Positions 35,084-42,515 of a stretch of 42,515 nt of DNA are shown piece after piece. This stretch comes from Xanthobacteraceae bacterium (GTDB lineage: Bacteria; Pseudomonadota; Alphaproteobacteria; Rhizobiales; Xanthobacteraceae): assembly GCA_020441545.1 (NCBI GenBank), contig JAGRLZ010000072.1, positions 1 through 42,515 of the forward strand, in the 5' to 3' direction. Position 1 is the first letter of the stretch, and each line of letters begins with the position of its first letter. Under the pieces are notes generated by a model that was not told the DNA's origin, searched no databases, and worked only from the letters and a program-made list of their open reading frames with translations. The position numbers were made by a program, and so were the translations under genes.

Positions 35084-38000
35084 ATGCCGCCACCGCAGCG
35101 TTCGTCCCGCCTGTCCGCGCGAACGCCCGTCGGCGACCAGCCCCGTCAACAGCGTCCGCACCGAGAAGCAATGGCAAGGAAGGCGTCATCCCCGGTGCCG
35201 GGTTCGCACGGCGACGACCATGCATCGCACTGGCACGGCGGGCACGGGCACGGCGAGCACGGGCACGGCGAGCACTGGGACGATCACCACTGGGACGATC
35301 ACCACTGGGATGCGCATCACGACGAAGCGGCGCGGCAGCGGACGCGGCGGCTGCTGTCGCGATCCAGCACGATGATCCACTGGCTCGAAGACGTGCTGGA
35401 TACCGTCCATCGGTGGGTCTGGGGCGAACGCTGGATTCGCAAGACGATTATCGTCGCCCTGGTCCTGTTCGTCGTTTTCGTTGCCGGTTTCGGCGCATTG
35501 TGGCTCCGGCTCGGCGCCGGTCCCATCAGCCTCGATGTCGCCTCGCCATGGCTTGTCGAAGCCATTGCCGACAATATCGGCCCCGACAAGAGCGTCGAGA
35601 TCGGCGGAACGCAGATCGAGCGCGCGGGGCGGATTCGTATCGCGGTCCGGATCCGCGACATCGTCGTACGGGACCGGGACCATGCGATCATCGCCAGCGC
35701 GCCGAAAGCCGAAGTGCGGCTGTCGGGCTGGGCGCTGTTGACCGGGCGGCTGCGCGCCGAAAGCCTCAACCTGGTCGACGCCGTCCTGTCGGTCCGCATC
35801 ACGCCCAATGGCGAGATCACCGTATCGACCGGCGCCAGTGCTGCGCGGCCGATCACCACCGCGGTTGCGCCGCACCGCACCGTGCCGGCCGAAAGCGCCG
35901 TTCCGCCGGTCCCTGGCGGAGTGACGCAATCGCCGACAGGTCATCTTCCCCCGATTCCGGACGTTACGCCCTCGGCGTCGCCGGGGACGACCTCCGGGCT
36001 GATGGCCGGGATCAACTGGCTCGACAGCCTCGGCAGGACCGGCCTCGACGGCCAGAACCTCAACGAGATCGGCCTGAAGAACGGCAAGCTGATCGTCGAC
36101 GACCAGCAACACGGCAACCGCACCACATTCGAGAACATCACTTTGAGCCTTCGCCGCCCCGGCAGCGGCGGCGTGGTGTTCAGCCTCGGCGAGAACGGCA
36201 AGCAGCCGTGGTCGCTCCGGGTCCAGGTCGGCGCGCCGCAGAACGGGGTCCGTTCGGTCGATATCCACGCCAACAAGGTGGCGACCCGCAACATCGTGCT
36301 GGCGTTGCGGCCGAAGGATTTCACCTACACCGTCGATCTGCCGCTGACCGGCGAACTCAAGGGCGAGATCGGGCGCGACGGACTTCCGACCTTCTTCCGC
36401 GGCCGCCTTGATGTCGGCAAGGGCACCATCATCGACAATGAAACCCCGGACTATCCCATGGGGATCGACCAGGCGGAGATCAACGTCGAATGGGACGCCG
36501 CGCGGCGGGTGCTGCTGGCGCCGTTCAAAATCGTCTCCGGGGCGAACCGCGTGACGCTGCTCGCGCACCTGGAGCCGCCGAACGGCGTGGTTCCGGACTG
36601 GCGCCTCGGCTTCAGCGGCGGCACCATCGTGCTGGCCGGGATCAACGACGAACCGCCGCTGATCTTCAACCAGATCGCGATCGGCATCCAGTTCGACACC
36701 CGTCATCACAAGATCATGCTGAACCAGGCCAATATCAGCAACGGCGAGATCGGCGTCGCGGGCACCGGCAGCATCGACTATTCGGGGGAGCCGCGCCTGA
36801 CGCTGGGCTTTGCCGGCACCCCGATGTCGGCAACCGCGTTGAAGCGGATGTGGCCGGTGCTGATCGTGCCGGAGGTGCGCGAATGGGTCACCGAGCGGAT
36901 CGACCGCGGCTTCGTGCAGCGCATCGACATCGGCGTCAATTCCCCGATCAACAACCTGTCGCGCGCCGGCCCGCCGATCCCCGATGACGGGCTCTCGGTC
37001 AACATCGTCGCCAGCAAGGTGACGCTGCATCCCGTCGACGCGATGCCCTCGATCCGCGAGGGCGACCTGCGCGCCCATGTCACCGGCCGCACGGCGACGG
37101 TGACGATAAACCAGGCATTCGCGCAGACCGACGGCGGCCGCAAGCTCAACGTCTCCGATGTCGTCTTCGAGGTGCCGGACATGGCGCCGAAGCCGTCCCC
37201 GGCGCGGGTCCGGTTCAAGATGGAGGGGTCGGTGGCCGCGGCCGCCGAGCTTCTGGCATCCGAGCGCCTCAGTGACTACAACGACACCCCGATCGATCCG
37301 AACACCGCGAAGGGCAGCGTGACCGCGCAGATCGCGCTCGGCCTGCCGATCAAGCGCGAACTGACCGCGGCCGACACGACCTATGCGATCACCGCCGACG
37401 TGTCCGGATTTTCGGCCGACCGGCTGGTCATGAACCAGAAGCTCGAAGCCAGCGCGATGAAGGTCGTCGCCAACAACCAGGGCTATCAGGTCAAGGGCGA
37501 CGTCAGGATCAACGGGCAGCCGGCGTCGATCGACTACCGCAAGCCAAGCACGGGCGATGCCGATGTCAAGCTGCAGGCGACGCTCGACGATGCCAGCCGC
37601 GCGCGGCTCGGCCTCGATCTCGGCCCCGGCGTGAGCGGATCGATCCCGGTGAAGCTCACCGGCAAGATCGGAGCCACGGATCAGGAGACCAGGCTCGGCG
37701 TCGATGCCGACCTTACCGCGGTGAAGCTCGACAACCTTCTGCCCGGCTGGATCAAGCTGCCCGGCAAGTCGGGGCACATGACGTTCAACGTCACCCGCAA
37801 GCCGCAATCGATCCGTCTCGATGATGTCGTCATCGAGGGTGGCGGAACGCACATCAAGGGGACGCTCGAGGTCGATCACGACGGCGATCTTCTCAACGCG
37901 AACTTCCCGGTCTATGCGCCATCCGAAGGCGACAAAGCCTCGCTGAGGGCGGAGCGTGGCAACGATGGCACGATCAAGGTGGTGGTGCGCGGTGACGTGT

Positions 38001-38869
38001 TCGATGGCCGCGGCTTCATCAAGTCGGCGATGTCCGGCAAGGACGCCGACGCAAAAGGAAAATCGAAGAGCCTCGATTTCGACGTCGACGTGAAACTCGG
38101 CGCGGTCGCGGGCTTCTACGGTGAAGCCTTGCGCGGCGTCGATCTCAAGATGTCGCGCCGGAACGGTGCGATCCGGACCTTTTCGCTGAACGGCAAGCTC
38201 GGACGCGATACGCCGCTGTCCGGCGACCTTCGTGGCCGCAACCAGGGGCGCGAGGTGATCTACGTCACCACCAACGATGCCGGCGCCTTCTTCCGCTTCA
38301 CCGACACCTACGCGAAGATGCTGGGCGGCCAGATGGAACTGGCAATGGAGCCGCCGACGGTCGAGCCGCGCGCGAAGGAGGGCCTGCTCAACGTCCGCAA
38401 CTTCACGGTCAGGGGCGAGGCCGCGCTCGATCGGGTCGCGGGCAGCGGTGGAGGCCCGGCGGCCGGGCGGTCCGGCGTTTCGTTCACCCGGTTGCGCGCG
38501 GAGTTCATCCGCAGGAGCGGCCGGCTGACGATCCGCGAAGGCGTGGTCAAGGGACCGATGATCGGTGCGACCATCGAGGGCGAGATCGACTATCCCGGCA
38601 ACAGGGTCCGGATGAGCGGCACCTTCGTGCCGCTGTACGGCCTCAACAACATGTTCGGACAGATTCCGATCGTCGGCCTTTTCCTCGGCGGCGGCAGCAA
38701 CGAGGGGCTGATCGGCGTGACCTACGAGGTCGTCGGCACGCCGGGCCAGCCGGTGCTGCGGGTCAATCCGATTTCGGCGATGGCGCCGGGCGTGCTGCGG
38801 AAGATCTTCGAGTTCAACACCGGCCGGCAATATAACGGCACCGAGTTTCCGGCAACGCCGAACAACTGA
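35084..38869 (+). CDS. Very large AsmA/YhdP-like membrane-anchored protein (DUF3971)
   Basis: The 1261-residue protein has a cytoplasmic head of about 120 residues with 15 His between positions 42 and 79, then one membrane helix (about 121-141) and a long periplasmic region of beta-rich repeats. The C-terminal part (RLTIREGVVKGPMIGATIEGEIDYPGNRVRMSGTFVPLYGLNNMFGQIPIVGLFLGG) is typical of AsmA-like C-terminal domains and the central part of DUF3971. Such proteins (YhdP, TamB, AsmA) are thought to bridge the periplasm and move phospholipids to the outer membrane. TTG 35075 and GTG 35081 are possible starts; ATG 35084 has GAGGA 9 nt upstream. It is divergent from bcp. Confidence 0.9.
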   Translation: MPPPQRSSRLSARTPVGDQPRQQRPHREAMARKASSPVPGSHGDDHASHWHGGHGHGEHGHGEHWDDHHWDDHHWDAHHDEAARQRTRRLLSRSSTMIHWLEDVLDTVHRWVWGERWIRKTIIVALVLFVVFVAGFGALWLRLGAGPISLDVASPWLVEAIADNIGPDKSVEIGGTQIERAGRIRIAVRIRDIVVRDRDHAIIASAPKAEVRLSGWALLTGRLRAESLNLVDAVLSVRITPNGEITVSTGASAARPITTAVAPHRTVPAESAVPPVPGGVTQSPTGHLPPIPDVTPSASPGTTSGLMAGINWLDSLGRTGLDGQNLNEIGLKNGKLIVDDQQHGNRTTFENITLSLRRPGSGGVVFSLGENGKQPWSLRVQVGAPQNGVRSVDIHANKVATRNIVLALRPKDFTYTVDLPLTGELKGEIGRDGLPTFFRGRLDVGKGTIIDNETPDYPMGIDQAEINVEWDAARRVLLAPFKIVSGANRVTLLAHLEPPNGVVPDWRLGFSGGTIVLAGINDEPPLIFNQIAIGIQFDTRHHKIMLNQANISNGEIGVAGTGSIDYSGEPRLTLGFAGTPMSATALKRMWPVLIVPEVREWVTERIDRGFVQRIDIGVNSPINNLSRAGPPIPDDGLSVNIVASKVTLHPVDAMPSIREGDLRAHVTGRTATVTINQAFAQTDGGRKLNVSDVVFEVPDMAPKPSPARVRFKMEGSVAAAAELLASERLSDYNDTPIDPNTAKGSVTAQIALGLPIKRELTAADTTYAITADVSGFSADRLVMNQKLEASAMKVVANNQGYQVKGDVRINGQPASIDYRKPSTGDADVKLQATLDDASRARLGLDLGPGVSGSIPVKLTGKIGATDQETRLGVDADLTAVKLDNLLPGWIKLPGKSGHMTFNVTRKPQSIRLDDVVIEGGGTHIKGTLEVDHDGDLLNANFPVYAPSEGDKASLRAERGNDGTIKVVVRGDVFDGRGFIKSAMSGKDADAKGKSKSLDFDVDVKLGAVAGFYGEALRGVDLKMSRRNGAIRTFSLNGKLGRDTPLSGDLRGRNQGREVIYVTTNDAGAFFRFTDTYAKMLGGQMELAMEPPTVEPRAKEGLLNVRNFTVRGEAALDRVAGSGGGPAAGRSGVSFTRLRAEFIRRSGRLTIREGVVKGPMIGATIEGEIDYPGNRVRMSGTFVPLYGLNNMFGQIPIVGLFLGGGSNEGLIGVTYEVVGTPGQPVLRVNPISAMAPGVLRKIFEFNTGRQYNGTEFPATPNN

Positions 38870-38945
38870 TGATGGATTGCGTCACCGTGCCGGCTACGAC
38901 GGGGTGGCGGCGGATCGCCAACCTGCCTGTATTTCGAGACCGGCT

Positions 38946-40193
38946 CTAACGCAGCGCGCGCACGGTCAGGAACGGGATCATGCCGATCAGCGTGTTGACC
39001 AGCGCGAACAGGATGACGAGGTCGTAGCTGTGGCTCCAGTCGTGGATCGCGCCGCCGGTGACTGAGCCGAACGCGGACCCCAGTCCGCTGCCGATCGAGA
39101 TGGTGCCGAAGATGGTGCCGACGCGCTTGCCGCGAAAGATGTTGATCGCGGTTGCGGTGATGAGCGGGCCGCGCGAGCCGATCGTGCTGCCGAAGCAGAC
39201 GAGGAAGCCGCCAAGCAGCCAGACGGTCGGATAGCGGCTGAGAAGCCAGAGGCAGGCGATGCCGAGGCAGGTCAGGCCGTAGCTGCACAGGATCGCGCGG
39301 CGGCGGCCGATCAGGGTATCGAGCCAGCTCACGGTCAGCATCCCGACCACCAGCAGCACGCCGCTGAGGCCCCAGGCCGTCGCCGCCTGCAATGCGGGAA
39401 AGCCGACATCGACCAGGTAGGCGACCACCTGCACCGCGATCGCATACATGCCGATGGCGGTGAAGAAGAAGGTGCTGAACAGTGCCCAGAAGGCGTGGTG
39501 ACGCAGGGCCTGGAGCAGCGTCAATCCTTCGTCGATCAGGCTTTCGGCCTGCGGCATCCGGGTCGGGATATCGCCTTCGACGATCCGCTGCCACGGCAGC
39601 AGGATGAGCGGCACGAGCAGCATGAGCACGCCGCCGCCGATGAAATGATAGGAGCCGCGCCAGCCGAACTTCTCGATCAGGACCTGCGAGAGCGGCACCA
39701 GCGTCAGGACGCCGGCGCCCGTGGCCGAATAGACTACCGCCATCGCCGTAGGCAGGCGGTTGCCGAACCAGCGGCCCAGCAGCAGCGAGCTGGGGACGTT
39801 TGCGAGGCAGGAAATGCCCAGGCCCGCCGCGAAGCCGACGCAGACCTGCAACTGCCAGAGCTTGTCGGCGAAGGCCGCAAGCGACAGGCCGGCGCCGAGC
39901 AGCAGCAGCCCGAGGGCATAGACGATGCGCGGTCCGGACAGGTCGAACAGCCGGCCGACGAAAGGCGACGCAAGGCCCATCGCCAGCGACGACAGGGAAT
40001 AGATCGACACCACGTCCGCGCGCGGCCAGCCGAAGGTTTCCGAGATCGGAAGCAGGAACACCGTGAAGGTTTCGCCCAGTCCGCGCCCGACCAGCGCGAG
40101 GACGAAGCACATCGCCAGCACGAGAAACGCGGCGCGGCCGGGCCGGAGCGAGCCGGCGCGCGCGGAGTCGGAGAACGTGGATTCGACAGCCAT
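38946..40193 (-). CDS. Major facilitator superfamily transporter
   Basis: This 415-residue membrane protein has about twelve hydrophobic helices and MFS signatures: the loop 2-3 region GLASPFVGRLFDLSGPR after the second helix, SCLANVPSSLLLGRWFGNR, and a matching loop DTLIGRRRAIL in the second half. The pattern resembles the oxalate/formate antiporter or monocarboxylate-type MFS group, but the substrate cannot be determined. The start at 40193 leaves 32 soluble residues before the first helix. It lies 56 bp downstream of tyrS on the same strand and converges on the AsmA-like gene with 76 bp between stops. Confidence 0.92.
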   Translation of the reverse strand: MAVESTFSDSARAGSLRPGRAAFLVLAMCFVLALVGRGLGETFTVFLLPISETFGWPRADVVSIYSLSSLAMGLASPFVGRLFDLSGPRIVYALGLLLLGAGLSLAAFADKLWQLQVCVGFAAGLGISCLANVPSSLLLGRWFGNRLPTAMAVVYSATGAGVLTLVPLSQVLIEKFGWRGSYHFIGGGVLMLLVPLILLPWQRIVEGDIPTRMPQAESLIDEGLTLLQALRHHAFWALFSTFFFTAIGMYAIAVQVVAYLVDVGFPALQAATAWGLSGVLLVVGMLTVSWLDTLIGRRRAILCSYGLTCLGIACLWLLSRYPTVWLLGGFLVCFGSTIGSRGPLITATAINIFRGKRVGTIFGTISIGSGLGSAFGSVTGGAIHDWSHSYDLVILFALVNTLIGMIPFLTVRALR

Positions 40194-40249
40194 GGCCCGC
40201 CATGGAGCGCGTTTTGCGCCATGGCCGCAATTGCGTTGTCGGAATGGGC

Positions 40250-41503
40250 CTATGCGCGCTTCAGAAGTACATGGCGCTTCTTGCCGAGCGACAGCTTGAT
40301 CGCGCCGGCGCCGGTCATGTCGGCAGGCGTCAGCACCTGCTTGTCGTCGGTGACGGCGGTGTCGTTGACCTTGAGGCCGCCGCCCTTGATCTGCCGCCGC
40401 GCTTCGCCGTTGGACGAAACGAGACCGGCGCGGACAAAGGCCGCCAGCACGCCGATGCCGCCGTCGATCTCGGCCTGCGGGATTTCGATGCTCGGCAGGT
40501 CGCTTGCGATGCTCCCTTCCTCGAAGGTGCGCCGCGCGGTTTCCGCGGCCGCCTCGGCGCTGTCGCGGCCGTGGATCAGCACGGTCGCTTCCGTTGCCAG
40601 CACTTTCTTGGCCTCGTTGATCTCCTGGCCCTGCAACGCTGCGAGGCGCGCGATCTCGTCGAGCGGCAGCAGCGTGAACAGTTTGAGGAAACGTTCGACG
40701 TCAGCGTCCTCGGTGTTGCGCCAGTACTGCCAGTAGTCGTACGGGCTCAGCATGTCGGCGTTGAGCCACACCGCGCCGGCGGCGGTCTTGCCCATCTTGG
40801 CGCCTGAGGACGTGGTCAGCAGCGGGCAGGTGAGGGCGTGCAACTGGTGCGTGCCCATGCGGCGGCCGAGATCGATGCCGTTGACGATGTTGCCCCACTG
40901 GTCCGAGCCGCCCATCTGCAGGTTGCAGCCATAGCGCCGCGCCAGCTCGACGTAGTCGTAGGATTGCAGGATCATGTAGTTGAATTCGATGAACGACAAT
41001 TCCTGCTCGCGCTCAAGCCGCAGCCGCACCGAATCCATCGTCAGCATACGATTGATCGAGAAGTGCCGGCCGACATCGCGCAGCATCTCGATGTAGTTCA
41101 GCTTCGCCAGCCATTCGGCATTGTCGACCATCAGCGCGTCGGTCTTGCCGCCGCCGAAGGTGATGAATTTGGAGAACACGCCCTTGATCGACTCCTTGTT
41201 GGCGTCGATCTGCTCATAGGTGAGCAGCTTGCGGGTCTCGTCGCGCCCCGACGGATCGCCGACCCGGGTGGTGCCGCCGCCCATCAGCGCGATCGGCTTG
41301 TTGCCGCTTTGCTGCAGCCAGTGCAGAATCATGATCGAGAGCAGATGGCCGATATGCAGCGACGGCGCGGTGCAGTCGTAGCCGACATACGCCACCACCT
41401 CGCCCCTGGCGGCGAGTGCATCGAGCCCCTCGGGGTCCGACATCTGGTGGATGAAGCCGCGTTCCCGCAGCACGCGCAGGAAATCAGATTTGTATGCCGT
41501 CAT
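40250..41503 (-). CDS. tyrS: Tyrosyl-tRNA synthetase
   Basis: The 417-residue class I synthetase charges tRNA-Tyr. Motifs in order are [19 protein letters not shown] (HIGH), the tyrosine and tRNA-site stretches [12 protein letters not shown] and [26 protein letters not shown], the KMSKS-equivalent SGAKMGKT, and a C-terminal S4 RNA-binding domain ([22 protein letters not shown]). The frame extends to 41779, but [20 protein letters not shown] is the conserved N terminus. It is divergent from anmK, with 152 bp between the starts. In that gap I see no certain promoter, although TATAAG at 41587-41592 could be a -10 for anmK. Confidence 0.97.
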   Translation of the reverse strand: MTAYKSDFLRVLRERGFIHQMSDPEGLDALAARGEVVAYVGYDCTAPSLHIGHLLSIMILHWLQQSGNKPIALMGGGTTRVGDPSGRDETRKLLTYEQIDANKESIKGVFSKFITFGGGKTDALMVDNAEWLAKLNYIEMLRDVGRHFSINRMLTMDSVRLRLEREQELSFIEFNYMILQSYDYVELARRYGCNLQMGGSDQWGNIVNGIDLGRRMGTHQLHALTCPLLTTSSGAKMGKTAAGAVWLNADMLSPYDYWQYWRNTEDADVERFLKLFTLLPLDEIARLAALQGQEINEAKKVLATEATVLIHGRDSAEAAAETARRTFEEGSIASDLPSIEIPQAEIDGGIGVLAAFVRAGLVSSNGEARRQIKGGGLKVNDTAVTDDKQVLTPADMTGAGAIKLSLGKKRHVLLKRA

Positions 41504-41655
41504 CGGTCTGGAACTCTGGTCAATGCTTCGTTGACGATGTCGCTTTAGGCTTGCCCGGGTGGAGCCGGCGACACGCACCGTGGCATTATAAGATGCGGCT
41601 GCCCGGCACAAGCCGGACCTCCGGGCGGGCCGCTCCGGGCGGCAAGGAGCAACGG

Positions 41656-42515
41656 ATGCTGAAGGCGATCGGGATGATGAGCGGGACTTCGCTCGACGGC
41701 GTCGATGTCGCGCTGATCGAAACCGACGGCGAGCGCGTCGGCGCGCCGGGTCCGTCCGGCTATCGTTCCTATACCGCAACCGAGCGCGACGTGCTGCGGC
41801 GGGCCCTCGTGGAAGCCGTCAACCTGTCGGACCGTGACGCCCGGCCGGGTGTCCTGGCCGAGGCCGAGCGCGTCGTTACCGCTGCCCACGCCGATGCCTT
41901 GTCCGGTTTCATGCGGAGCCACGCGATCGCGCCGGCGGCCGTCGATATCGTCGGCTTCCACGGGCAGACCGTGCTGCACCGGCCGGCGCAGCGACTCACG
42001 GTGCAGATCGGCGATGCGGCGGGACTGGCGCGCGCTTGCGGGGTGCCGGTGATGCACGACTTCCGCGCTGCCGACGTGGCGGCCGGCGGGCAGGGCGCGC
42101 CGCTGGTGCCGGTGTATCACCGCGCGCTCGCCCATGCGCTGGACCGTGACGGGCCGGTCGTGCTGGTGAATATCGGCGGCGTGTCCAACATCACCTATAT
42201 CGACGGCGACGAGACCCTGATCGCCTGCGATACCGGGCCCGGCAACGCGCTGCTCGACGACTTCATGCTGCGGACAGCCGGCGCGCCGTTCGATCGCGAC
42301 GGCAAGGCGGCGGCCCAGGGCACGCCGGACGCGGCCTGGCTCCGGGACAGCCTGCGGCATCCGTTCTTTGCGGCGCCGCCGCCGAAGTCGCTCGACCGCA
42401 ACGATTTTGCCTCGCTGGCGTTGCCGCCGATGCCGGTCGCCGACGGCGCGGCGACCCTGACCGGCTTCACCGCCGCCAGCATCGCCCGCATCGTGCCGCT
42501 GCTGCCGAAGGTGCC
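41656..42515 (+). CDS. anmK: Anhydro-N-acetylmuramic acid kinase (5' part)
   Basis: The open frame runs from ATG 41656, with AGGAG 6 nt upstream, to the window edge, giving 286 residues of an enzyme usually about 370 long. It phosphorylates and opens 1,6-anhydroMurNAc during peptidoglycan recycling. Family landmarks are [18 protein letters not shown] at the start, [59 protein letters not shown] and [13 protein letters not shown]. It is divergent from tyrS, a pairing common in alphaproteobacteria. The C-terminal portion is outside the window. Confidence 0.96.
   Translation, partial: MLKAIGMMSGTSLDGVDVALIETDGERVGAPGPSGYRSYTATERDVLRRALVEAVNLSDRDARPGVLAEAERVVTAAHADALSGFMRSHAIAPAAVDIVGFHGQTVLHRPAQRLTVQIGDAAGLARACGVPVMHDFRAADVAAGGQGAPLVPVYHRALAHALDRDGPVVLVNIGGVSNITYIDGDETLIACDTGPGNALLDDFMLRTAGAPFDRDGKAAAQGTPDAAWLRDSLRHPFFAAPPPKSLDRNDFASLALPPMPVADGAATLTGFTAASIARIVPLLPKV

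Noticed and set aside
35186..38830. A 1214-residue open frame antisense to the AsmA-like gene
   Set aside because: It has the same shadow-frame composition and no recognisable motif. The opposite frame has a start, a ribosome-binding site, a membrane helix and AsmA motifs.
41509..41532. GGAAC and CGTT in the tyrS-anmK gap
   Set aside because: The spacer is only 14 nt, outside the 16-17 nt range for EcfG promoters.

Overview
The window looks like a chromosomal segment of an alphaproteobacterium of the Bradyrhizobium/Rhodopseudomonas type (Nitrobacteraceae). This rests on uniformly high G+C, on a gene order I associate with the Rhizobiales (NDUFA12-like gene, DUF2155 gene, aat, accC-accB-aroQ, DsbA-like gene, M48 protease, aminotransferase, rne, amidase, PBP1A, prfB), and on dispersed palindromic repeats of the kind common in bradyrhizobial genomes. 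I saw no rRNA, tRNA, CRISPR array, transposase or phage gene. Most of the window is conserved housekeeping sequence, and the unusual material sits in regulatory regions and a few lineage-specific insertions.

Layout. 1-980: the tail of an aromatic-rich protein gene, a DUF2442 gene and a low-G+C ImmA/IrrE metallopeptidase gene abutting nrdJ. 987-5300: the B12-dependent (class II) ribonucleotide reductase gene nrdJ, whose upstream region carries a perfect FNR/FixK palindrome, a pair of NrdR-like boxes spaced 31 bp and a long leader containing a dispersed repeat. 5526-7494: two tandem EamA transporters of equal length. 7579-11775: a BA14K protein gene behind a general-stress (EcfG-type) promoter motif, an NDUFA12-like complex I protein, an alpha/beta hydrolase plus SDR pair, and a DUF2155 protein.

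11834-16600, all on the minus strand: aroQ, accB, accC, then an inserted signalling pair (a degenerate receiver translationally coupled to a REC-HisKA_2 kinase, behind a second EcfG-type promoter), then aat. 16926-20468: a DsbA-family thiol oxidoreductase and an M48/TPR protease, divergent from a class I aminotransferase. 20643-30051: rne with a very long leader, divergent from the amidase-PBP1A-prfB run; prfB uses the classical +1 programmed frameshift.

30259-42515: a NodU/TobZ-type carbamoyltransferase, a LytM peptidase and a Bcp peroxiredoxin with a histone-H1-like tail form a minus-strand run, divergent from a very large AsmA-like envelope protein with a histidine-rich cytoplasmic head. 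An MFS transporter, tyrS and the 5' part of anmK close the window.

Themes. Envelope biogenesis recurs (amidase, PBP1A, LytM peptidase, AsmA-like protein, M48 protease, DsbA-like protein, anmK), as does fatty-acid and aromatic precursor supply (accBC, aroQ). The most novel-looking items are the oxygen/NrdR-type control region of nrdJ, the EcfG-linked truncated receiver and kinase pair, and the peroxiredoxin with a nucleic-acid-binding-like tail.
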